Source: Sphingobium sufflavum
GTDB lineage: Bacteria > Pseudomonadota > Alphaproteobacteria > Sphingomonadales > Sphingomonadaceae
Assembly (NCBI RefSeq): GCF_021403115.1
Contig: NZ_JAJSSH010000007.1
Span: 1-64,000 of the forward strand
Reading direction: 5' to 3'
DNA: 64,000 nt
In this document: positions 17,033-24,861 of the stretch, in pieces
How the letters are laid out: every line of letters starts with the position of its first letter
Numbering within the stretch: the first letter of the stretch is position 1
Position numbers and translations under genes: made by a program
The notes under the pieces: model-generated
The model's database searches: none
Told to the model about the DNA's origin: nothing
The model's input: the letters and a program-made list of their open reading frames with translations, nothing else

Positions 17033-17815
17033 CTACGCCGTCCAGCCACCATCCACGCTGATATTCGCACCCGTGATGTTCGCCGCCTCGTCCCGGCACA
17101 GGAACAGCGCGATCGCCGCGACCTGCTCCGGCGTCACGAACTGCTTCGTCGGCTGCCCGGCCAACAGCACATCGTTGATGACCTGCTCGCGCGTCAGGCC
17201 ACGCGCCTGCATCGTGTCGGGTATCTGGTTCTCCACCAGCGGGGTCCATACATAGCCGGGCGAGATGCAGTTGGCCGTCACCCCGAATGTCGCCAGTTCC
17301 AGCGCCACCGTCTTGGTCAGGCCCGCCAGCCCATGCTTGGCGGTGACATAGGCGCTCTTGAACGGCGAGGCGGTCAGCGAATGGGCGGACGCGGTCTGGA
17401 TGATCCGCCCCCACTTCTTCTCCTTCATATAGGGTACGGCCAGCCGCGTGGTGTGGAACGCCGCCGTCAGGTTGAGCGCGAGGATCAGGTTCCATTTGTC
17501 GACCGGGAACTCCTCGACCGGCGCGACATGCTGCATCCCGGCATTGTTGATGAGGATGTCGATGCCTCCAAAGGCGCTGGCCGCCTCCGCCATCATCGCC
17601 TCGATCTGGTCCGCCTTGGTCAGGTCATGGCCGGAATAGAGCGCCTTCGCCCCGCTGGTCGCCTCCAGCGCCTTGCGCTCCGTCTCAATGGCGTCGGCGT
17701 CGCCGAAACCGTTGATGACGATGTTGACGCCCTCGCCCGCCAGCGCCCTGGCATAGGCCAGCCCGATGCCGGAGGTGGAGCCGGTGATAAGCGCCGTCTT
17801 GCCCGTCAAACTCAT
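17033..17815 (-). CDS. bdhA: 3-hydroxybutyrate dehydrogenase
   Basis: Protein of 260 residues. TGSTSGIG is the cofactor motif; NNAGMQHVAPVEEFP is characteristic of D-3-hydroxybutyrate dehydrogenase; the active site is TASAHSL with YVTAK; and ISPGYVWTPLVENQI is a conserved late motif. It oxidises 3-hydroxybutyrate to acetoacetate with NAD+ in poly-3-hydroxybutyrate and ketone-body use. Its ATG overlaps the TGA of the upstream patatin-like gene (ATGA at 17812-17815), so translation is probably coupled. Confidence 0.92.
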   Translation of the reverse strand: MSLTGKTALITGSTSGIGLAYARALAGEGVNIVINGFGDADAIETERKALEATSGAKALYSGHDLTKADQIEAMMAEAASAFGGIDILINNAGMQHVAPVEEFPVDKWNLILALNLTAAFHTTRLAVPYMKEKKWGRIIQTASAHSLTASPFKSAYVTAKHGLAGLTKTVALELATFGVTANCISPGYVWTPLVENQIPDTMQARGLTREQVINDVLLAGQPTKQFVTPEQVAAIALFLCRDEAANITGANISVDGGWTA

Positions 17816-19002
17816 GCCTGCTTCTCCTTGATGCTGCCCGGTGCCGACAGGTCGAACGAGGCGCTTTTGCCATCCAATATATTGCGCGCGATCAGCCGGT
17901 CGCCCGTCTCCACCGCCGTCGCCACCGCGCTGCGTCCCTGCTCCCAATGGTCCAGCATGGTCCGGCGGGAGAATTCGAAATCCTTCGCCCCACTCTCCCA
18001 TTCCCGCCCGCGATAGATGAGGTGGACGATGTTGATCGACCCCCGGTCGATCATGTCGCGCACCGCCTCCGCCTCGACCGACGCGGCGATCTCCGGCGGC
18101 AGCGTCGCCAGCAGCCGCTCGACCGCATGATGCTCCCGGCGCAGGCGCAGATACTGGTCCGTCACCTGCCGGGTCCGGCTGCTATATTGAATGTCCTTCT
18201 GCCGCGCCATCACGTCGGTCAGCGTACGGGGCAGCGGCCCTTCCGCCGGGAACAGATCGCACTGGAACAGCAGCATGTCGCCGTCCTGATGGTCGATGAC
18301 ATGGGCCAGCGGCGTGTTGCTGACGATGCCCCCGTCCCAATAATGGCGACCGTCTATCTCGACCGGCGGCAGGCCCGGCGGCAGTGCGCCCGACGCCATG
18401 ATGTGGCGCGCGTCGATCCGCCCCTTCCAGCGCGGATCGCCGGTGCAGAAATAATCGAAATTGCCGCTCTCCACATCGACCGCGCCGACCGACAGCCGTA
18501 CCGGCCCGTCATTCACCCGGTCCCAGTCGACCAGCCGGTCCAGCGTCTCGCGCAGCGGTGATGTGTCGTACAGGCTGACCGCCTCGCGCGATCCGCTGAC
18601 CGCGAACGGTCCCGCCAGCCCATGCGGGCGAAAGAAGCCCGGCACCCCGAACATCGCGACCGTAGCGGCGGCGGCCAGATGCGCGGCCTCCTCTATAGCG
18701 TGATTCTCCGGCAGCACGAAATTGGGCATACCGCCGCTCACCAGTTCCCAGAAACTGCGCAGCTTCGGCACCACCTGATCCGGCGTGTTGCCCGCGATGA
18801 TCGCCGCGTTGATCGCGCCGATGGAGATGCCCGCGACCCAGTTCACCCCGATGCCATGAGCGAACAGGCTTTCCACCACGCCCGCCTGGAAACTGCCCAG
18901 CGCGCCCCCGCCCTGAAGCACCAGCGCGACATGGGGCGGCAGCGGCAATGAACTGTTGCGGAGCGGGGCGCTGGTGCGAAGCGGAGAGAGCGGCATGTCC
19001 AT
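17812..19002 (-). CDS. patatin-like phospholipase (DUF3734 type)
   Basis: Protein of 396 residues. The oxyanion motif is GGGALGSFQAG, the nucleophile Ser lies in GISIG and the catalytic Asp in WDGG, giving the Ser-Asp dyad of patatins. The C-terminal part (SRTRQVTDQYLRLRREHHAV, then LIYRGREWESGAKDFEFS) matches the DUF3734 extension. Coupling to 3-hydroxybutyrate dehydrogenase suggests a role in mobilising polyhydroxybutyrate or its lipid shell. That is inference from context. Starts at 19002 and 18996 are both possible. Confidence 0.88.
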   Translation of the reverse strand: MDMPLSPLRTSAPLRNSSLPLPPHVALVLQGGGALGSFQAGVVESLFAHGIGVNWVAGISIGAINAAIIAGNTPDQVVPKLRSFWELVSGGMPNFVLPENHAIEEAAHLAAAATVAMFGVPGFFRPHGLAGPFAVSGSREAVSLYDTSPLRETLDRLVDWDRVNDGPVRLSVGAVDVESGNFDYFCTGDPRWKGRIDARHIMASGALPPGLPPVEIDGRHYWDGGIVSNTPLAHVIDHQDGDMLLFQCDLFPAEGPLPRTLTDVMARQKDIQYSSRTRQVTDQYLRLRREHHAVERLLATLPPEIAASVEAEAVRDMIDRGSINIVHLIYRGREWESGAKDFEFSRRTMLDHWEQGRSAVATAVETGDRLIARNILDGKSASFDLSAPGSIKEKQA

Positions 19003-19147
19003 GTTGCGCCGCAATAACCCACCGCGCACCTTTGTTCCACCGCCATGACCGGCGTACGCGAAAAAGCCGCCCCCATCCCTTTCCGTGCCCGCACCCGCTT
19101 CCCATCCCCGCCCCCATCTCATAGACAGGCAGGAAAGGAGTGACCCA

Positions 19148-20035
19148 ATGCGCCTCGACGACGAACAGGAAAGCAGCAATTTCGAGGTTCAGCAGGGCGG
19201 CGGAGGTGGCGGTTTCGGCGGCGGGGGCGGCGGCATGCTGGGCCTGCTGCTGCCGCTGATCGGTTCGCGCTTCGGCTGCGGCGGCATCGCGGTCGTGCTG
19301 TTGATCCTCGCCGTCACCGGCGGGCTGGGCAATCTCGGCTCCATGCTGGGCGGGGGCGGCACGGGCGGCTCCCCCGCGGTCGAGGGATCGCGCGACCCGG
19401 CACAGCTCACCCCGGTCCAGCACTGGTCGCTCAAGGTGCTGGGATCGACGGAGCGGACATGGGGCCGCCTCTTCCAGCAGTCGGGCGAGAAATATGAGCC
19501 GACCATTCTGGTCTTTTATAACCAGAGCGGTATGTCCGGCTGCGGCGCGGCGCAATCCGCGATGGGGCCATTCTACTGCCCGACCGACAAGAAGGTCTAT
19601 CTCGACACCAGCTTCTTCGACGAACTGACCCAGCGGTTCGGCGCGCCCGGCGATTTCGCGCAGGCCTATGTTATCGCGCATGAGGTCGGCCATCATATCC
19701 AGGACATCACCGGTGTGCTGGCCAAGGCGAACAGCGAGCAACGCCGGCTCGGCTCCGCAGAGGCCAATGCCGTGCAGGTGAAGGTGGAGTTGCAGGCGGA
19801 CTGCTACGCCGGGGTCTGGGGCCGGGAGACCGGCCTGATGGAGGCTGGCGACATAGAGGAAGGGTTGAAGGCCGCGCAGGCCATCGGCGACGATACGCTG
19901 CAAAAGGGCGCAGGCCGCACCCCCATGCCCGACAGCTTCACCCATGGCAGCAGCGAGCAAAGGATGCGCTGGCTGAAGAAAGGCCTCGAATCGGGCGACC
20001 CCAGCGCCTGCGACACGTTCAGCAGCGCCATCTGA
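19148..20035 (+). CDS. neutral zinc metallopeptidase (YpfJ family)
   Basis: Protein of 295 residues. It starts MRLDDEQESSNFEVQQ, has glycine-rich runs and one membrane segment (IAVVLLILAVTGGLG), then a domain with the zinc motif HEVGHH and a downstream Glu region (VELQADCYAGVWG). Family members are inner-membrane-anchored putative metalloproteases of unknown substrate. AAAGGAG precedes the ATG at 19148. A terminator-like stem follows at 20044-20090. Confidence 0.9.
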   Translation: MRLDDEQESSNFEVQQGGGGGGFGGGGGGMLGLLLPLIGSRFGCGGIAVVLLILAVTGGLGNLGSMLGGGGTGGSPAVEGSRDPAQLTPVQHWSLKVLGSTERTWGRLFQQSGEKYEPTILVFYNQSGMSGCGAAQSAMGPFYCPTDKKVYLDTSFFDELTQRFGAPGDFAQAYVIAHEVGHHIQDITGVLAKANSEQRRLGSAEANAVQVKVELQADCYAGVWGRETGLMEAGDIEEGLKAAQAIGDDTLQKGAGRTPMPDSFTHGSSEQRMRWLKKGLESGDPSACDTFSSAI

Positions 20036-20043
20036 TTCGAATC

Positions 20044-20090
20044 GCCGGGCCGACATTTCACGCCGAAACGGGTGGTCGACCCGGCATTTT
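20044..20090 (+). terminator. terminator candidate after ypfJ-like gene
   Basis: GCCGGG (20044-20049) pairs with CCCGGC (20080-20085), with the stem continuing inward past one mismatch. attttcg follows. Confidence 0.5.
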
Positions 20091-20285
20091 CGCGCTCCCG
20101 GCAAAAAATAACGCTGTCCGGGGCGGCGTAAAAATCACCCCATCCCTCCTCATCGGTCGCCCTCTTGTACCGCGCCGCAAAATACCAACCATGTTGACTA
20201 TTTCACCGGTCGCCACGGGTGCTGCGAAAAATAATAGCACCTTGTCAGTCTCTTGCAGCGTTGTTCAGGATCGAGACAGTCATGG

Positions 20286-20311
20286 CGCAATCTCTACCGA
20301 TTGCGTTTTTT
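20286..20311 (+). terminator. intrinsic terminator in gene-free region (1)
   Basis: CGCAATC (20286-20292) and GATTGCG (20299-20305) form a 7-base stem with a 6-base loop, followed by six T. There is no coding sequence immediately upstream. Confidence 0.7.
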
Positions 20312-20402
20312 GCAACCGAAAATGCTTGTTTCGCACTTGCCGAAAAACTGAGAGCATCTTATTTACGGCCATGCCTTTCAGGCATCCTCTCCTATAACTC
20401 GT

Positions 20403-20438
20403 GGGCCTGGCCGATTTCTCGGTTAGGCCCTTTTTTTT
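20403..20438 (+). terminator. intrinsic terminator in gene-free region (2)
   Basis: A 12-pair stem, gggcctggccga with tcggttaggccc (two G-U pairs), has a 4-base loop and is followed by eight T at 20431-20438. Very strong, and again with no gene before it. Confidence 0.85.
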
Positions 20439-20537
20439 GCCATTCATTCAAGGTAAAGGTCGCCTTCGTCGGACGGTAGAAAATATGTCAGGAGAGGACG
20501 CCGCCGGGAAAAACCGGCACCAACCGGACGACATAAT

Positions 20538-20592
20538 GCGGGGAAAGGTGCAGCTTGCACCTTGCGAGTACCCTTTCCCCGCCTGCTTTTTT
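20538..20592 (+). terminator. intrinsic terminator in gene-free region (3)
   Basis: Outer arms GCGGGGAAAG (20538-20547) and CTTTCCCCGC (20573-20582) enclose a second hairpin, aggtgca/tgcacct. tgc and six T follow at 20587-20592. Confidence 0.8.
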
Positions 20593-20928
20593 ATTCTCTG
20601 ACCTTTCGATACCGATTCGGCGTGACCTGCTCCGCCCGTCAATCGGATCAGCGCCAAAAAAGCACCTTCTCAACGCAGTCATAAAAAAGATTCCGCGCGC
20701 CGGAAATCCACGTCTTATGCGCTGTCATGGGCTGCCCCGTAGCCAAACCACTGTTAGCGCACCCTTTCCGTTCCGGCCCACTCCGCGCCCATTGTATCGC
20801 TGTGTCGTAATGGCGCGGAAATTAGGGATGATCTCCAGAACGAAACAAAATGTTACATTTTAGAAATCTGCAAATTCCGCCATGGCCTTCTAACGGGGGA
20901 TAGATTTAACCTATTTGGGGGTTTGGAC

Positions 20929-21738
20929 GTGAACAAACTATTTCTTGGATCGTCGCTTTTTCTGGCGTCGGCCGGGGCTGCAATGCCGGCTCATGCAGCC
21001 ATCATCTTCACCAATGTGGCCATGACGGCGGCCTCCGCGGCGAACACCAACGTCAAGAATGTGGTCGACACAAAGTCGAAGTCGTCGACCGTCAAATCGA
21101 AGACCCTCCCCGCCACGCTGTCGACCACCGCCACCGCGACGGCTTCTGGCAAGATCGGCGTCACCGCGGCGATCGACTCCTCATCTTCGACCCTGACGTC
21201 GGTGACGTTCGCATCGCCCGCGTCGGGCGTCTTCTCCGCCTCGTCGAACACCGGCATCGTGCAGGCGATCGGCTCCACCCGGACGAACCCGATCCTCAGC
21301 GCCGCGGCGGCGGGCGCTTACACCTTCACCTATAATTTCGGCAACATCGGCAAGACGCTGCTGACCATCAACTACAACCTGCTCGACCCCAACTCAGTCG
21401 CCACCAGCCTGAGCACGATCAGCCTGACCGGCGGCAGCGGCGCGTTCAGCCAGGCGGTCACGCCCAACGCATCGGGCAGCCTCACCGCGACCCTGCTGGG
21501 TGGCAACTACCAGCTCCGCATCGGCAGCACCTATATGGATCGCGTCCAGCGCAACGGTCTGGCCGCCGGTACCACGACGGGGTCGAGCTTCGACATCTTC
21601 TCCTTCTCCTTCGCCGCGGTTCCCGAACCGGCAACGTGGATGATGCTGATCCTGGGCTTCGGCGCCATCGGCACGGCCATGCGCCGCCGCCGGACCACGG
21701 ATCGGGTATCGCCCATTTCCGACATGCTGGCGGCCTAA
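20929..21738 (+). CDS. PEP-CTERM-type secreted surface protein
   Basis: Protein of 269 residues starting at GTG 20929 (MNKLFLGSSLFLASAGAAM), with a signal peptide cut likely after AHA. The middle is Thr/Ser/Ala-rich beta-type sequence. The C-terminal sorting signal is VPEPATWMMLILGFGAIG followed by an Arg cluster (AMRRRR), the PEP-CTERM pattern recognised by exosortase. It is probably exported and surface- or matrix-associated. No exosortase or polysaccharide cluster is in the window. A few residues follow the Arg cluster, slightly longer than usual. A strong terminator follows. Confidence 0.85.
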   Translation: MNKLFLGSSLFLASAGAAMPAHAAIIFTNVAMTAASAANTNVKNVVDTKSKSSTVKSKTLPATLSTTATATASGKIGVTAAIDSSSSTLTSVTFASPASGVFSASSNTGIVQAIGSTRTNPILSAAAAGAYTFTYNFGNIGKTLLTINYNLLDPNSVATSLSTISLTGGSGAFSQAVTPNASGSLTATLLGGNYQLRIGSTYMDRVQRNGLAAGTTTGSSFDIFSFSFAAVPEPATWMMLILGFGAIGTAMRRRRTTDRVSPISDMLAA

Positions 21739-21796
21739 CACCCCGCCCCCTTCGGGTCCAATCGGTCACGCTGCACAAGCCGCGGGCCACCGCCAA

Positions 21797-21836
21797 CAAA
21801 AGGCGCTCCGTTCCCGTGGGGACGGGGCGCCTTTTG
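21797..21836. terminator. strong hairpin after PEP-CTERM gene
   Basis: CAAAAGGCGC (21797-21806) pairs with GCGCCTTTTG (21827-21836), and an inner stem ccgttccc/ggggacgg continues it. A/T tails on both sides suit either strand. Confidence 0.85.
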
Positions 21837-22224
21837 CGTGGGATCGGGTGGGATGGCGCCTATCCGCGCCGCATCCGGCATCAACCATGGACGGAGGCAT
21901 AGGCGTAGAGTGCGGTGGAACAGCTTCAGGACGGAAAGATACAGGAAATCATGCCGTCCACTTTCCCATGCCGCCCATCGAGACGCAGACCGGGATCGCG
22001 GGAGGCTGCCCGCCCCCTGCCGACAAGCCCGCCTCCTGCCGACAAGGATGTCAGTCTCACCGGAATGACACAGGGCTGGACGCACCCCAAACGAATCCGG
22101 CCACCATGCAGCCTCCCCCCGCCCACAGCCTGAACCAGCGCCCTGTTGGGGGGGGAGGCTATCCCCGTGCAGCCCGGCCTCTCCATTACTCATGGAGCCA
22201 ATCCACCGCCCGCCGCCCGCACGC
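21837..22224. other. gene-free stretch before bfr terminator
   Basis: About 390 bases with no supported gene. Open frames exist on both strands but have no ribosome site or family resemblance. An 11-base direct repeat (ctgccgacaag) occurs twice near 22017-22046. Confidence 0.4.
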
Positions 22225-22255
22225 AAAGAAAAAGGCGGAGCCAAAGCCCCGCCTT
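22225..22255 (-). terminator. intrinsic terminator of the bacterioferritin operon
   Basis: Read on the minus strand: aaggcgg-type arms (22249-22255 with 22232-22238) are followed by TTTTTCTTT. It lies downstream of bfr on the same strand. Confidence 0.8.
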
Positions 22256-22336
22256 CCATCCACCTCACCGGCGGTTCAGGCCACCCATCCGCACCATCGC
22301 GGACAGGTCAGGCGCGGACAGGTCAGGCCCGGCCCA

Positions 22337-22819
22337 TCACTCGCCCTCGATCGCCTCCGACTGGAGCTGGATGTAGTTTTGCAGGCCCATGCGCTCGATC
22401 AGGTCGAACTGCCGTTCGATCGTGTCGACATGCTCTTCCTCGCTCGCCAGGATGTCCTTGAACAGGTCGCGCGTCACGAAATCGCGCACCTCTTCACAAT
22501 AGGCGATGGCCTCCTTGAGCTGGGGCAGCGCCTCCATCTCCAGCGCCAGATCGGCCTTCAGGATTTCCTCCACCGTCTCGCCGATGCGCAGACGACCGAG
22601 ATCCTGGAAATTGGGCAGGCCGTCGAGGAAGAAGATGCGGTCCGCGATGCGGTCGGCATGCTTCATTTCGTCGATGGATTCGGAATATTCATATTTCGCC
22701 AGTTTCTCGACGCCCCAATGCTTCAGCATACGATAATGCAGAAAATACTGGTTGATCGCGGTCAGCTCATTCTTGAGCGACTCGTTTAGGAACTGAACAA
22801 CACGAGCGTCGCCCTTCAT
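22337..22819 (-). CDS. bfr: bacterioferritin
   Basis: Protein of 160 residues, alignable end to end with classical bacterioferritin. The ferroxidase ligands are visible as Glu18 (KNELTAIN), Glu51/His54 with haem-ligand Met52 (IDEMKHAD), Glu94 (ALEMEAL), and Glu127/His130 (SEEEHVD). The 24-mer oxidises Fe(II) and stores iron, with haem at subunit interfaces. GGAGG precedes the ATG at 22819. The ferredoxin partner lies 84 bases upstream. Confidence 0.95.
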   Translation of the reverse strand: MKGDARVVQFLNESLKNELTAINQYFLHYRMLKHWGVEKLAKYEYSESIDEMKHADRIADRIFFLDGLPNFQDLGRLRIGETVEEILKADLALEMEALPQLKEAIAYCEEVRDFVTRDLFKDILASEEEHVDTIERQFDLIERMGLQNYIQLQSEAIEGE

Positions 22820-22903
22820 AACCAAACCTCCAAACAGACAGAGCGGCTGTTTAGCGGCTGGCGGCTATCTCGCCAATGCACAAAAGGGGAAAAGCCCGAA
22901 AAA

Positions 22904-23077
22904 TCAGGCCGCGACGCGACATTCCTCGTCGATTATCTGCTCTGCGAATGATAAACATTGGCAGCAATTCGGTTCACAGCCGAGGTGAGCATAGACGTCA
23001 CACACATCGGAAATGCCTTTTCGGGCGGTTTCCCGGATGTCTTTTTCCCGGATAACATTGCAAATGCAAACGACCAT
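22904..23077 (-). CDS. bfd: bacterioferritin-associated ferredoxin (BFD-like)
   Basis: Protein of 57 residues with four Cys in the BFD [2Fe-2S] arrangement: CIC near the N terminus and CEPNCCQC later. BFD proteins donate electrons to bacterioferritin to release stored iron. The neighbouring bfr on the same strand supports this. The start at 23077 follows gggaga. Confidence 0.9.
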   Translation of the reverse strand: MVVCICNVIREKDIRETARKGISDVCDVYAHLGCEPNCCQCLSFAEQIIDEECRVAA

Positions 23078-23108
23078 TCGAGTCTCTCCCAGAGACTCGA
23101 AATTTACG

Positions 23109-23333
23109 CTATTGCGACTTGATTGCAAGTGAAGTTTTTTGGTTAACGGACGAACCGTTTCGGGACGCCGCCCGTCCGAGTCGATCCGGCAGGGCGGCCA
23201 CGACCGTTGCCCGCCATGCGTCGCCCGCTCCACCCCACGCAGTAATCTCGGCCAATGTCCGCGCGCAACCGACGCACCAGCCGGTGTCCGGCGCGATCCG
23301 GCACGCGCCGATGCAGGGGGATCGGACGGTCAT
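23109..23333 (-). CDS. DUF1289 domain protein
   Basis: Protein of 74 residues. The N-terminal half carries the family pattern SPCIGACRIAPDTGWCVGC followed by RTLAEITAWG, with three or four Cys that could bind a metal or Fe-S cluster. The function of the family is unknown. It ends 31 bases before bfd and may share its transcript, which would fit an iron-linked role. Confidence 0.85.
   Translation of the reverse strand: MTVRSPCIGACRIAPDTGWCVGCARTLAEITAWGGAGDAWRATVVAALPDRLGRAASRNGSSVNQKTSLAIKSQ
23112..23128. promoter_or_regulatory. imperfect TTGC-N9-GCAA dyad upstream of bfd (possible iron operator)
   Basis: Seventeen bases with TTGC at one end and GCAA at the other, 35 bases upstream of the bfd start. 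They overlap the last codons of the DUF1289 gene. It vaguely resembles alphaproteobacterial Fur/Mur-type sites, but only about five of eight base pairs are symmetric. Weak evidence. Confidence 0.25.
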
Positions 23334-23406
23334 GCCGCCCTATCCCGGACGCAGCGCACCGGCACGGCCGACGTCGCGCCCATTCCCCGCCGCTCGCGCG
23401 CCATGG

Positions 23407-24861
23407 TCAGCGTCGTTCCGGCTGGCCCGCGCCTTCCCAGCCGCCGCCCAGCGCCTTGAACAACGCCACCTGCGCCTCCGCCAGATCCGCATCGGACTGG
23501 GCCAGCGCGCCCCGCGCCGTCGCCCGGTCACGCTCCGCATCCAGACGTTGCAGGAAGCTGTCGCGCCCTTCGTTGAAGCGCAGTTCCGCAATCCTCGCCG
23601 CGCTGCTCGCCGCCGCCTCCGCACGGCGCAGGCCGCCATTTGCCTCGATCGCGGCGGCATAGCGGGCCAACGCCTGCTCCACCTCTTTCAGCGCGGTCAG
23701 CACCGTGCCGTCGAACACCGCCAGCGACGCATCCGCGCTCGCCCGCGCCTGTTTGATCCGCGCCCGCGCGACGCCGATATTGGGAAAGCTCCAGCTTATC
23801 AGCGGCCCGGCCGAGAAGTTGAACGAGGACGCCTTGCCCAGATTGTCGATGTCGGTCGCGCCCAGCGAGACCGATCCCATCAATTTGATCGACGGGAACA
23901 GCGCCGCCGTGGCCACGCCGATGCGCGCCGTCTCCGCCGCCAATGTCCGTTCCGCCTCGCGCACGTCCGCGCGCCGCGCCAGCAGCGCCGCGCCATCACC
24001 GACCGGGATCAGCGTCGTGACGGCCGGCGGCGTCCTGCACTGGCTGGCGTCCGCATCGACCTCCGCCGGGGTGCGCCCCGTCAGCGTGGCCAGCGCGTAG
24101 AGGGCGGATCGCCTCTCCGCTTCATAGGTTGGCACGCTCGCCCGTGCCCGTTCCGCCAACACGACCGCCTGATCGACATCGCGCCGCGTGCCCCGGCCCG
24201 CTTCCGCCAGCCGCCGCGTCAGGTCCAGCGTGCGGTCCTGTAACCGCGCCGTCTCGCGCGCCACCTCCGCCTGCGCGGCAAAGCTGCACGCCTGCGCATA
24301 GGTGCGCGCCGTCTCCGCCGCCACCGCGACCCGCGCGCCGTCCAGCGCCGCCGCCGCCGCGCCCGCATCCGCCCGCGCCGCCTCGACCGACCGGCTCACC
24401 CGGCCGAACAGGTCGACCTCATAGGCGGCGTCCAGCCCGACGGTAAAATAGTCGAATTCAAAGCCCGTGATCCCGCCGGTGCCGCCCGATGCGCCGCCTT
24501 GCGTGCCCAGTTGCTCCGCCCCGACCCGCTGGCGCGTATAGCCCGCCGACAGGTTCGTGGTGGGCAGGCGCCCCGTGCGCGACTCCGACAATAACGCGCG
24601 CGCGCGGCGCAGATTGGCCGACGCCTGCCGCACGTCGGTGTTATAGGTCAGTGCGTCCCGCACCAGCCGGTCCAGCGCCGGGTCGCGGAACAGCCGCCAC
24701 CATTGCCCCTCCGCCGGGCCGGTCGCGACCTTGGTCACGCCGGGATCGACAAAGGCGACAGGCTTGCCCGCACCCTCGCCGGGCGCCTGCGGCCGTTCAT
24801 AGCGCGGGCCGACCGCACAACCGGTCAGCAGCATCGAGAGGATCAGCGCAACCCGCTTCAT
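23407..24861 (-). CDS. RND efflux outer-membrane factor (NodT/OprM family lipoprotein), pump 1
   Basis: Protein of 484 residues. The signal peptide ends in the lipobox LLTGCAVGP, and the usual start of the mature protein (GPRYERP) follows. Two repeats of the outer-membrane-efflux domain are visible (WWRLFRDPALDRLV; then AERTLAAETARIGVATAALFPS). It forms the trimeric TolC-like channel of the pump. The gene overlaps the permease gene by four bases (24858-24861) and is last in the operon, with an adaptor and permease ahead of it. Confidence 0.93.
   Translation of the reverse strand: MKRVALILSMLLTGCAVGPRYERPQAPGEGAGKPVAFVDPGVTKVATGPAEGQWWRLFRDPALDRLVRDALTYNTDVRQASANLRRARALLSESRTGRLPTTNLSAGYTRQRVGAEQLGTQGGASGGTGGITGFEFDYFTVGLDAAYEVDLFGRVSRSVEAARADAGAAAAALDGARVAVAAETARTYAQACSFAAQAEVARETARLQDRTLDLTRRLAEAGRGTRRDVDQAVVLAERARASVPTYEAERRSALYALATLTGRTPAEVDADASQCRTPPAVTTLIPVGDGAALLARRADVREAERTLAAETARIGVATAALFPSIKLMGSVSLGATDIDNLGKASSFNFSAGPLISWSFPNIGVARARIKQARASADASLAVFDGTVLTALKEVEQALARYAAAIEANGGLRRAEAAASSAARIAELRFNEGRDSFLQRLDAERDRATARGALAQSDADLAEAQVALFKALGGGWEGAGQPERR

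Larger units (their letters stand above)
20036..20928. other. 893-base gene-free region rich in terminators
   Basis: No coding sequence with plausible codon use. It contains three further intrinsic terminators read on +, at 20286, 20403 and 20538, plus a small hairpin at 20371-20385. CCTCTCCT (20386-20393) is perfectly complementary to AGGAGAGG (20490-20497). The layout suggests one or more small RNAs. The last 100 bases must hold the promoter of the PEP-CTERM gene. Confidence 0.5.

Noticed and set aside
21848-22230. Coding frames between the PEP-CTERM gene and bfr
   Set aside because: Pro/Arg-rich shadows with no start site, between two clear terminators.
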